Assembly (NCBI GenBank): GCA_941918925.1
Contig: OW799233.1
Coordinates: forward strand, 157,026,845-157,090,844
Direction: 5' to 3'
Origin: Phyto melanocephala
Taxonomy: Eukaryota > Arthropoda > Insecta > Diptera > Rhinophoridae
Length of the DNA stretch: 64,000 nt
Shown: in pieces, positions 9,610 to 19,824 of the stretch
Numbering within the stretch: position 1 is the stretch's first letter
How the letters are laid out: each line of letters begins with the position of its first letter
The notes under the pieces: generated by a model
The model's input: only the letters and a program-made list of their open reading frames with translations
What the model was told of the DNA's origin: nothing
Databases searched by the model: none
Program-made: the position numbers and the translations under genes

Positions 9610-12173
9610 TGTTGCGAGTGACACTGGGCGACTGTGACAGTGTTCCGTGCATCTTACGTGCTTGTGAGCCGCATCGAATGATTGTCAGGGGTTGCTTGCC
9701 GGATTGATTTTGTCGTTGTTTTTTTTGCTGTTGCATATGTGCAGAATCTATGGAAATGTGTATTTGTGTGGTTTTAAGTAAAGGTTTGAATTTTGTGTTG
9801 TAACTATTGTCCTGTACTCACCTGTTGTTTCTCTGGAGAATGTGGTTCCTTGTTGTGTGTGCGTTTTTGTGGAATTGTTTATTGAAGTTTCTTTGTGTTT
9901 TGTTGGGTATTAAATGCACGAGTAGCTTGTTTGTTTTGATTATATATGTCAATTGTAGTAAATAATTGTGGTGACCTTAGTAGAAACATTGTGTAGAGTG
10001 GTTGTACAAATGTTTGTCAAAATTCATATAAAAAAATAAGTGGCTTAGTTTTAGAAATGTCAAACTGTATGCATAAAAAAAGAAAAGCCAAGAATTTCCT
10101 ATGCCTAGCAGTCATCTTTTAGTGTAAATACGCCTTTGTGTAGTAAAAAAGGGAAAAATCAATAGTAGTATTGCCAGGACGTACAGATCATGAATGAATG
10201 GCAGGGTTGAATTTATTGCCATAGTTCATTCATAAAATGAGCAGAAAGATAGCACAATTAACATGTCTGTTTTCTATATGCTGGGAAAAGATGACAAATG
10301 GAAATTGTAGTTTTGTAGATTATAATGAAATGGAAAATTTATATAGAAAATGAAGCTACTTTGGGAAAAGATTTTTTGATATAGAGAAAAGTAGCCATTG
10401 TTTGTTGAACCATCAAATTGATCAATTCAGTAGGAAATAATTTAATTATTGAAAAGTTAAGGTGCAAATTCATAGAAAATTTTGATTTTTAAAATTGAAT
10501 AAATTTGTGTGACGGAAAGGAAAGTAGTTTTTGTATGCGGGCGATATACAAATTTTTTATTTTTCTTGTAAATTCATTTCAAGTACAAAAGTAAGTTCAA
10601 CTAGTGAAATATTAAAAATGGAAAATAAAATATAATTTGTTTTATATATAAAATTGTATTTTTGTAAATAGAAAAAAAGTGCTTAAGGGAGAGTTTCGAG
10701 GGCAGGCGTCCGGTGTCCTGATATCCAGAGACTAAAGTTGAAGCTGCTGGGCATATGAAAAAGAGAAAGGAAAGGATAATCAGTATATGCAGTTAGAACA
10801 GGTAATACGGTATATTTAGACCGCATAAGAAGGCCGTTACCTTTTGTTTTTTTTTGTGTTTCATAGAACAGAAAGCAGCATTTTTTTTTGTTGTCTCCGT
10901 TTTGACTCCTAGACCATTTTTTTTTTGTATTTAACTGTTTACAAGAATCCCGCAATCATCCTGTAAAAGAAAAAAGAGAAAAGAAATTAGAGGAAAATTT
11001 TTTATATAAATGTTAGTGTTATATGTTTTATGTAATTTTATAAATTTATGTATTTTTTTTTTTTTTGAGTATTGAGTTTTTTTTGTTAGTGCCTGAATAT
11101 AAGAATTTCTTTTTATAATTTTTCGGTTATATTATATACGCATTCCCTTCTATAGCTTTGTCCATACAGAGAAAAGAAAGGAGTTTGTAAAAGTATTTTT
11201 TTTTGTATTTTTTAATTTATTTATGATTACCGCCTAAGAGAGCTCATTTAGGTAGGTTAGTAGAAGAAAAAGAGTTTATTTAAAATATATGAAGTTAGCA
11301 GTGTACTAGTTCTTTTACAAGTTGTTTTCTTTTATTTGAGGATATAGAAGTTAGGTATTATTGTGCGTGAGTTTGTTTCCGGTTTTGTTTTATATAGTTG
11401 TTGTTTTATAGTGATTAAATTATATTGAGGCACCAGTATATTAGAGATAAAATTTTTGTGTGTGATAATTGTAGTGCATACGTTAAGGATCAGTTTTAAG
11501 TCAATTAATGAGGAAAATTTTTTAAAGCAAAGTTTTTTATATATTTTTTTTTGTGCAAATACACTAACGAATAGGCATAATTGTCGATAAATAAGGTTTA
11601 GGAACCATTCGATAAATAATTTAAATTTTATAATTCGTTTTTGCTGACCCGTTTAGCTCAACAGAGAGCGATCTAGTTTTAGTATAATAATTAGGTATAT
11701 ATATAAATCGGATATTGGTAGTGTTTAGAATATATATAAGTTAGTAATTTATTGTGTAAGAAAATTTTAGTCTTAAGAATAATTAAATAAATATATACAT
11801 AGATGTGATTATTAAACTCATAAGACAAATATGTTTGTGCGTTAATTCATTTGTTTGGGGTAAGTCAAATGTGAGGAAAGTGTAATAGGACAGTGTGTGT
11901 GTGGGTTGTGGGGGACACGGGAGAATATTAGGTGGATGAGAAGCGTGTCCCAAGGTAGGGTGGGCAAGTGGAGAATACTGTCACCTTTTCTCCCTCTTTA
12001 GTGTTCCCTTTGATATTAGAGTTATAGTTTTCTTTGTTTATGTAGTTTTTTTTTACCCCTTTTTTTTTTATTTGTGCTTGTCTCTGGGTTTTTAGTTGGG
12101 TTGGAACCTACCCTGATGGTGTACGTAAGCTGGCCGGCATCACAACTAAAGCTCCACAAAGAGACACGTAACA
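9610..12173 (+). repeat. 3' long terminal repeat, 2564 bp
   Basis: Same sequence as 494-3058 with three T-run length differences (net -1). The equivalent AATAAA word is at 11786-11791. It is followed by the right ATAT target duplication and host DNA at 12178. Confidence 0.95.
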
Positions 12174-12177
12174 ATAT
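12174..12177. repeat. right target-site duplication (ATAT)
   Basis: Direct repeat of 490-493, immediately after the 3' LTR. Confidence 0.85.
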
Positions 12178-13857
12178 GTAATAACAGTTTGTGCTTTGTA
12201 CAAAAACAAATTGCCTGTTGTTTTGTATTTTTGTTGTAGTGACGAGTTAACCTGGTTTGCTTAAACCCTGTGTCATTTAGTGTGAAATATCTACAATATT
12301 GATTTCCGACCCTAATAAGTATATATTTTCTGAAGGCTTAAAAATAGGGAAGTCGATTGGGCGTCCGTATGTCCGTGTGTATGTTAAAATCAGTAAAGCC
12401 CCCCGCCACCGCCAAGACATGAAAAATCAGCACAATCGCAAATAAACTACGTTTATTTCGCCAAAATTATGGGTAAAATATATATATAAAATTTTAAGGT
12501 TTAATTTTTGGACACGTTAAAGACCAAATAAGAAGCCGTGGCCCAAAAGTAATTTCTAAAATAGAAAATCGGTTGGAAACTAACTGACATATAAGCACCA
12601 AATAATTTGGCGTTCGGTGTTTTTCCTAAAATTAGACTAAAATCGATTTTTTTTCAATTTATATACCACCAAAATAGCCAACGTGGATATCAAATAAAAA
12701 CGACTTAACCAGTAAATTACGGTTAACTATGAAAATGTACAACTCTATAATAGTTTACCATAATAAATGGCGAATATATCCCAGCCAAAAAATCTATGAC
12801 AAAGAAGTGATTTTTCAGGGGTTCAACTGATGATGAAGTACTTTAATTTAGGTGAAAACACTAGTGATTTTAACATTAGCGTGTCATTGGCGATCATGTG
12901 TTTACATGAATACTTTAATGAACTGCACTCCATTCTAATAAGTGCATGGAACTCATGCATATTTGGTGACAAGTATCGGATATTTCATGTGTTAAATTTG
13001 TTTGTTTACATGAATTCTTTAAGATATTTTGCATGATGTTGCATTTATTTTTAAGCACATCATTTATGACAAATTATTTTGCAGTTAAGAAGTCATTTAG
13101 AATTAATGCGTTTACACAATTGATTTAGAAGTCTTGTAAATGTAATTCGCTTTGCACTACTTCCAATTTTTTTTGCTGGGTATGAGTCATATATAATTTC
13201 CATAGAAAAACAGCCATACATACATACATATCGTCGTTCACAAGTTATTGTGTTCTATGTGACACATTCCCCTGCCTAAGGTAAATTTACTTCAGGTAAA
13301 CTTAAGTTCACAGCTGATCATTGTTTTGTTTATGCATTTCTCTTCCCAAATGTCAAAATTTGTTTACCTTTTTTTGTTCGTTTACATACTATGGTCAGTG
13401 AACGAAAATAAACGAAACGAAACACAGTACAAATCATCTAAGTCAGAAACTTTTCAATTTTTATATATCGTTTTGTTTGCGAGCAAAACAAAACCACAAA
13501 CTTTTCAATGCAAAAGAGCATAAACAAAACAATTCGGGTTTTGTTCTTAGTCTTTGCTTTGACGGTATGTTCCGTTTGAGTACGAAACAAGAATGATACG
13601 TTTGCAAACGTTTGCAGAACAAAAAGATTATAACAATCATAATAACAATGCACCATTACCAATTCGCAAACTATAGTCAGTGACTTCATATCGTTATTAT
13701 GATCATAAAATTAATGTAGGTAGGTAAAATGTTAAAAAAAAATCCCAACAACAAGCAGCAATAAACATGTAGATTTTTCATGTAAAGAGCAAATCAATCA
13801 GCAAACGTTTTGAAACGTTTGCAGAAAGTATTGTACTGTATTGTTTTGCATGTTATA
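12178..13857. other. intergenic, degenerate repeats
   Basis: No gene is seen. About 12285-12420 is a decayed DINE-like fragment (TTTCCGACCC, AGTATATATTTTCTGA, then a GTCCG-rich run). About 12775-12830 resembles 56637-56700 in inverted orientation. 13390-13690 contains repeated ACTATRGTCAGTGA and GCAAACGTTT words that recur up to 14712 and look like ends of nested MITEs. Confidence 0.5.
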
Positions 13858-14528
13858 CCCCTTTCGCATTGGGCAAGTCACTTGCTCAAGTTAGTTTTTT
13901 ATTTTCTTTTATTTTTCTTTGAACTTGCTTTCATGTTCAGATTCAGCAACTGACTTGCCCAAGTTTCGTTCTCTTTTACTTATTATACTCTTCACACAGT
14001 GAAAAAGGGTATATATAGGTTTGTCATTCCGTTTGAAATTTCTACAATTATCTACACATACATACAAACGTGGTATACTGGTTAGAGTGAGCCAAAAATT
14101 TTTTTTTATTTTATATTTTATTAAAATTTTTATTGTTTTATTTTTAATTTTTCTTTTAATTTATTTTTTTTAAGCACATAAGTAAACTTAATGTATAATA
14201 TTACAATGGGATGTTTTTATATATGTATGTTTTGTATGTACGTATTTCATATGAGATAAATGGTGACATAAACAATTGTTGTTGCATGACAACACGTTGT
14301 GAAGGGTATATAAGATTCGGCATGGCCGAATATAGCACTCTTGTTTGTTTTTATTACTCTTTTGTTTTTGGTTTCTCAACAAAAACTTGCTCGTACTTGC
14401 CGAGTACAGGCAAGTGTGTACTCAAAAATGAGCAAGTTTCTTCCTCTTAACCCGACCTTACCCCTTTTGCCTATAAACACAACACTTGCGCAAGTCACTT
14501 GCGCAAGTGACTTGCCTAGTCCGTGTTA
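13858..14528. mobile_element. MITE, GGCAAGTC family, with nested DINE-like insert
   Basis: The inverted ends carry the words CCCCTTTC and GGCAAGTCACTTG. The same family occurs uninterrupted at 34400-34776 (377 bp). This copy is interrupted by the small DINE-like element at 13985-14345. Both copies contain an internal near-palindrome around GTACTTGCCGAGTAC. Confidence 0.65.
13985..14345 (+). mobile_element. short DINE-like element (hairpin-ended)
   Basis: It starts near ATACTCTTCAC and has the shared word TTTGTCATTCCGTTTG. It ends with the family hairpin AAGATTCGGCATGGCCGAAT followed by ATAGCACTCTTG. Most of the body is T-rich. Confidence 0.65.
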
Positions 14529-14705
14529 CATATTGAAGCTGAGTACTTTTCGATTCTGGTTTTGTTTGCACTCATAGTACAAAACAATACAAAACAAAAT
14601 GCATGTACCGTTATTCTGGGTTTTGTTTCGTTTTGTTTTCCCTCTCTGAAATGATCCAAACAAAACTATTGGAAACGTTTCCTTTTGTTTGTTTTCGTAC
14701 TCCGA

Positions 14706-14951
14706 CTATGGTACAATCATCAGGTAGCCTCAGTTCTGCAACAACAAAATTCTACATGTATTTTGTTGTTGGAAAACGACGACTTAAATGTCAAAAAGCA
14801 AATGTGTGTGCGTGTTTTTTTAGCGGTAGAATATCTACGTACACAATATATACATATACACATACATAAACAAAATTTGACATTTTAGTTAAACCTAAAG
14901 GTAGAGAAAAAATCAGCTGTTTTAGTGAGGCTACCTGATAATTGTACTATG
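14706..14951. mobile_element. MITE with about 25-bp inverted ends
   Basis: The left end (from 14706, containing ATCAGGTAGCCTCA) matches the right end (TGAGGCTACCTGAT, to 14951) in inverted orientation. It is about 245 bp long with no coding capacity. Confidence 0.7.
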
Positions 14952-16917
14952 TTTACATACATACCTTGTTTTATACTAAGTAGACGTGTTTGTATCAAAA
15001 ATATATTTTTTATTTACTAACATTTTACTACTTTTTTTAACAGCTGTTTAAGTGTTTGTTTTGACATTTAGGAAGTTTTTTGTAGCTACGAAGTACACTG
15101 TGCGTCTACCTGGAGTTAATATACATTGTCCCTGCCTGGTTAATTTTGTTTAGAATATACTTATATGTATGAATGCCAATATATATTTAATTGAATATTA
15201 TTGTTTAACAAAAATACTGTGTTTTATGTATGTATGTTATAATTTCTGATTTCTTTTTTAATAATTTTTTTTATTCTTTTTATGAATTTTTAATAACACA
15301 AATTTTTTAATTGTTGTAGTGAATTTTTTTTGCAAAACTTTTATTTTATAAATTTCCTTTACAATATATTTTTATATAAAGTTTGACATTAGGAAAAATG
15401 TGAATTCAGTCGAATTCGTCGTAGGGGTGCTTCGGCATTTTTTAAATGAAGTAAGTCTGCGTTTACATTCAAACATTTTCTTTTTCTTCCAAGGTGGATT
15501 GATTCGCCTTGCTTACGTTTAAACTGAAAAAGTTTTGTTGCATTCAATCTTATTTTTTATATAAGTACGTAACGTCAGATTTGAAATTACGAAAGACAAA
15601 ACGCATTAACTCTATAAAAATATATATTTATAATTGTCATAAATTTTAAAGAATACTTAATCATATTTAATTTGTGACTGAGACATTTTCCGATGAAATC
15701 TCAATTTATGTAAAATTGTAAATAACTTAACAAAATATAATATAATGACTAATAACTCTAAATGCGACGATTTTTTTATACAAGCTGAATCCGGTCCGCA
15801 TTGCATTAGTGTAAACTAACAGTTTTTTGTTGTAATTGTAATTTATATTTATGTATATTAATTTGTAGTTTCGATTGATCAGCTGATCATCAGTTGTTTC
15901 TTTTGAAATGTCAAAATGCTATATATTTTCTCTCATAATTTCCAATTATTAAACTTCACATAAAAAAATGTTATCAAAAAATGCATGGTATTTTTTGTCT
16001 CTCTTTTTTATATATGGATTTAGGCAGTTCTTGGCACTGAAATATCTTTTTTATATATGGAGTTTGACAAACATTGGCACACAAACAAAATCGGCTGGGC
16101 TGGCACCGCCACCTGTATAAGTATAGCCTGTTGTAATCTACATCATGGCCGTTTTATTTGATATTTTTCCGTTTCCTGAAAAGAATGAAACGTTATCTCT
16201 ATTAAAAGTATTCTATATACTAACCTAGATGTCAAAGTATCTGTATACCAAAATTTATCAAAATCCATTTATTAATTTTTGAGCCAATCGAGTTAAAGGA
16301 AAAAAGACAGACAAACATTTTAAATAGTAGTTTTTGTACTGTAAATCCTTGATTTTTTACATCGCCATCAACATTTTCAATAAACGTTTGATATAAAGAC
16401 TCACTGCCGTAAATCTTATTGTAAATATAGATAAGGACTTATAAATTTTCAACAATATTTATTTATAAGTAAAACATAATTTTTCATACTTAAATATATA
16501 TTCTTATGTACGTACAATATAAAGTACATACAAATGTTGTTAATTTGACAAATGCACTTTACATTTAGTACACAGTTTTCTAAAATATTATATAATGTAA
16601 ATGTTTATGCATTATTTATAATAAAAGAGAAGAGAACTTAAATGTATAAATAATTTGTATATGAATTAAATAGTTGTTGCTTTTTAAAGTGGAGGCGGCC
16701 TTCTTATTGATGATGACAAGACACTAAAGATATATTCTTATGTATATTGGGAATAAGCGTCGATAGAAATTTTGTTTTGCCTATAAAGACTACAAAAAAA
16801 TAAAAAAAAAATAGAAAAATACACGGAATAAATGTCTCTCTATTTAGAGATTGCTGATGTAAAAGATGAATGGATTATGAATGAATGAATATATTGTTAT
16901 ATGTATCTTGGTCTAGT
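14952..16917. other. AT-rich DNA downstream of Skeletor, includes its 3' UTR
   Basis: No other gene is seen. The Skeletor 3' UTR must lie at the right end. On the - strand a possible poly(A) signal AATAAA lies at 16458-16463, about 455 bases after the stop; this is weak evidence in DNA this AT-rich. Confidence 0.4.
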
Positions 16918-19824
16918 TTAATTGCTACTATTACTTATTTTTTGTAGTTTTGTTGACAGAGATGGTCGCAGAGATGATAATGATGAATACAAATTGTGTT
17001 TGTTAGTTTGTGATGAAAGTTGCATGGGAGCTGGATTTGAATCTGTTGTTAAAGGTGGTATATCACCACGAAATGGTACTATTTGAGGTGTACTTCTGAT
17101 TAGTTGTTGTAACTTAGAAAGACCTTGTCGACCGCTTCCCCCAAAAAGTCGTGGCAGTGAGGTATCATCAATTTCTTTTTTCAGCTGTGGGGGCGATACT
17201 AAAGAACTGTCAATGACTGATTTACCATCGTAGGCTATTACAGCACCAGTGGGTATGTTGGCATGTTGTACTTTTGTATTATCGGGAGGTAAATAGTAGG
17301 TATCAATACGTTCGGCTGCTTGGGGTTCAGGTTGATCTAAATCGAATAGATAATCGTCACTCTCTTCGTTGTAATCCCAATTATCTATTGATTTTTTATT
17401 TTCAAGTTCAACATCTTCTAGAGCAAATTTTTTACTTTTAGTAGTAGTACTTGCACTAATGCTATTCAATTTTAAGGTATTTTCTGTAGAAGTGCTTAAT
17501 TTAATTTTGTTATTCATCTTAAAATTTTCCGCCGTAGTAGTGGCTATAAGTTTAAGATTTAATTCGGACGGAAAATCTTCCATGTCCAGATATTCATCTG
17601 ATGAATAAATTTTGTCCATTTCTTTAATAATTACAGATTCCTGTTTTACTGGTAATTCTTTTTTCGTTGTCGAATCTTCTATGTTATTTTGAATATTTTC
17701 TTGTTTCTTGACCCCACTATCTTTGTTATCATCCTCGTTCGATAGATTAAGAATATCTTGCAATGAAGCGTTTCTCAATTTTGAAGTTTCCGGTGAATTT
17801 ATGGTGGACTTCAGCATTGAACTAATAGGTCTGTTGTATGAAAATTCATTTAAGTTTGATGATTGTGATACCGTTATCGGTTTTTGTGATTTGCGAATTA
17901 TAATAGTCGCATTTGTACTGTCTGGAGGAGATGGTATAAACATGGGTTCAAAATTGTGTGTTTGTGACTGCTGCTGCGATGTTAAGAACAACGTATCCGT
18001 TTCCATTGCTTCGTCAATTTCTAAACCTGGGTCTTCACGGCGACTTGCAATTTGTTCGATTACCTCGGGCGGAGGTATAGGACCATCCTGTCTTAGAATA
18101 GGCTTAAAGCCGCTTTCAACTACCACAGTATCAGGCTTAAAACCTTCATTTACAGCTGGTTTCATGGTGGCAAGTTCAGCGGCTGAAGGTTCTTCTTTTA
18201 TTTCCTGAACATCTAATGGTTCCTTTAAGATACCCACTGAACTTAAGCCATTTGTTGTTTTTGTAGTTACTGTGGACGTTTCAGGAGATTTGATGCTATC
18301 AACGGCAATTTTTGTGCCTGCAGTGGGACTATTTTTTAACTTTTCTAACGAGTTTTTATTATAGACGGGTTTTGAAAGAGTGCCTTGCGATATCAGATCG
18401 GCATAAGGAACTTTAATCATTGGTTTTTTGCTTAAATGAATAAGGGTGTCCGTTTTGCGATTGTTTGTTAAAACAGTTGGTTGACCCAAGAGAAGAACGG
18501 AAGCTGCTAATGGTTGTAATGGAAATGGTTTATCTTTGACGAAAGGTCTTAATAAAGTGGGTATGGGTTTGCGATAATGGTTAACTATAACTGAAGGTTG
18601 TGGTACTGGACCGCCCAGACCTGCTGGATGTCTTAGTAGTTGTTGTGGCAAAATTGGTTTAGAAGCGGGCACTTTTTTGATTGGACCTGGATAGGGACGA
18701 CGACCAGGCAACTTAACTGGATGAAAAAGAGGAGCATTGAATGGTGGTCTTAAATATTCAGAGAGTCCTATTGGTTTTTGTGAGTTTTGTAATGGCAAAT
18801 TATTGGTTAAATTATTAGCAGTAAGATGTGTTGGTTGTGGCAGTTGATAATGGTTGCTGTTGTATGGTGAGTTTAAATGAGATTGTAAGTGTGTGGCTAA
18901 TAAAACAGGTGTTTGTCTATTGTTAGGATGTGGTAATGATTGTGATTGTGAAGATGTGGGTTGTAATGAATTTAGAAATTGTTGTAAATTAGTTTCTCCA
19001 TGAAGGGTCACTGGTGAATTCGTGGATATATGCGGCTGCTGCGGAGGTACTAAGGAATGTGCTGCATCTCCTTCGGAAGTTTTAGAGACATCAAAAGATG
19101 AAGAGGAAGTAGCAGAGGGTGAAGAGGCACTAGTACCCATTGATGGACTTCCATTTGAATTACTTAAGTGAGGGCTGTTATTGATCTTATTGACTACGTA
19201 GTTGTTGGCCAAACCTTGATTTACTATTCCACTCGCCTGTTGCTGTTGTTGTTTTTGTCTTAGTATGCTTTCCTCGAGAGCCTCTGCAGCGCGGATTCCA
19301 TCTGAAATCAATTTAGTAATTTCCGTTGATTTTGTTATTTCAAAACTTAATTTCGGCGGAGTTCCGTTCATATTGTGATTCTTAATTAAATCTGATTGGT
19401 GCTTTAACAAAAAATTATCGTTGGGGCTGACCTTTGTTTCATGACGTATAGATGCTTCCGCCGTAATATCATCATTCTTCTGTATAGCTACGGGTGCCGG
19501 CACACGTACTGAATGCTTTTCCGAGGCTGCAAAACTGGCATCATCGCACGCATCATGCACATGAATCTTCCAACCAAGATAACGATGTGTAAAGCAGTGA
19601 TAGTATACGGTATCGGGTGTGTTATGATCTGGTTTCCAAGTTATGACACCAGGCTCACCGGGATCACATTTTAATGTTAAGGTTCGTTGATAGGCTCCAA
19701 ATGACTGGTAATCATCAGCTGGTGGACCATCAATATCTGGAGTCCAATTGCACAAACGACCTACACCGGTAGGTGTAATTTGTCCTGAACGAGATCTATG
19801 GACACCAGCATATATGCGTATATT
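16918..19824 (-). CDS. Skel: Skeletor last coding exon: end of cupredoxin domain and long low-complexity tail
   Basis: 2907 nt, 968 codons plus TAA. It begins NIRIYAGVHRS in phase 0 and completes the cupredoxin fold with VYYHCFTHRYLGWKIHVHD. Here Cys (19594-19596) and His (19585-19587) match the usual ligands, while the axial-Met position is Trp (19570-19572). The rest is a low-complexity tail with a poly-Gln run near 19240, Ser/Thr-rich, Pro-rich (about 18540-18720) and acidic segments. In Drosophila this 3' part of the locus encodes the region by which Skeletor was first described. Confidence 0.95.
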   Translation of the reverse strand, partial: NIRIYAGVHRSRSGQITPTGVGRLCNWTPDIDGPPADDYQSFGAYQRTLTLKCDPGEPGVITWKPDHNTPDTVYYHCFTHRYLGWKIHVHDACDDASFAASEKHSVRVPAPVAIQKNDDITAEASIRHETKVSPNDNFLLKHQSDLIKNHNMNGTPPKLSFEITKSTEITKLISDGIRAAEALEESILRQKQQQQQASGIVNQGLANNYVVNKINNSPHLSNSNGSPSMGTSASSPSATSSSSFDVSKTSEGDAAHSLVPPQQPHISTNSPVTLHGETNLQQFLNSLQPTSSQSQSLPHPNNRQTPVLLATHLQSHLNSPYNSNHYQLPQPTHLTANNLTNNLPLQNSQKPIGLSEYLRPPFNAPLFHPVKLPGRRPYPGPIKKVPASKPILPQQLLRHPAGLGGPVPQPSVIVNHYRKPIPTLLRPFVKDKPFPLQPLAASVLLLGQPTVLTNNRKTDTLIHLSKKPMIKVPYADLISQGTLSKPVYNKNSLEKLKNSPTAGTKIAVDSIKSPETSTVTTKTTNGLSSVGILKEPLDVQEIKEEPSAAELATMKPAVNEGFKPDTVVVESGFKPILRQDGPIPPPEVIEQIASRREDPGLEIDEAMETDTLFLTSQQQSQTHNFEPMFIPSPPDSTNATIIIRKSQKPITVSQSSNLNEFSYNRPISSMLKSTINSPETSKLRNASLQDILNLSNEDDNKDSGVKKQENIQNNIEDSTTKKELPVKQESVIIKEMDKIYSSDEYLDMEDFPSELNLKLIATTTAENFKMNNKIKLSTSTENTLKLNSISASTTTKSKKFALEDVELENKKSIDNWDYNEESDDYLFDLDQPEPQAAERIDTYYLPPDNTKVQHANIPTGAVIAYDGKSVIDSSLVSPPQLKKEIDDTSLPRLFGGSGRQGLSKLQQLIRSTPQIVPFRGDIPPLTTDSNPAPMQLSSQTNKHNLYSSLSSLRPSLSTKLQKISNSSN

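Larger units (their letters stand above)
494..12173 (+). mobile_element. complete Ty3/gypsy-type LTR retrotransposon, Osvaldo/Ulysses-like
   Basis: The element is an 11.7-kb retrotransposon with the order LTR, primer-binding site, long leader, gag, pol (protease, reverse transcriptase, RNase H, integrase), tail, LTR. Both LTRs begin TGTTGCG and end AACA, and the whole unit is flanked by ATAT on both sides. No third (env) reading frame is present between pol and the 3' LTR. The very long LTRs, the Gag cysteine motifs and the RT sequence recall the Osvaldo/Ulysses lineage of Drosophila. That placement is from memory of the family and was not computed. Both open reading frames are uninterrupted and the LTRs are almost identical, so this copy looks recently inserted and possibly mobile. 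It lies downstream of Skeletor in the opposite orientation. Confidence 0.95.

Noticed and set aside
9403..9637. Possible small third ORF (env-like) after pol
   Set aside because: Two short frames overlap and run into the LTR; no signal peptide, transmembrane or glycoprotein features.
17708..18208. 166-codon ORF on the + strand
   Set aside because: Antisense to the Skeletor last exon; no family resemblance, explained by codon use of the real gene.
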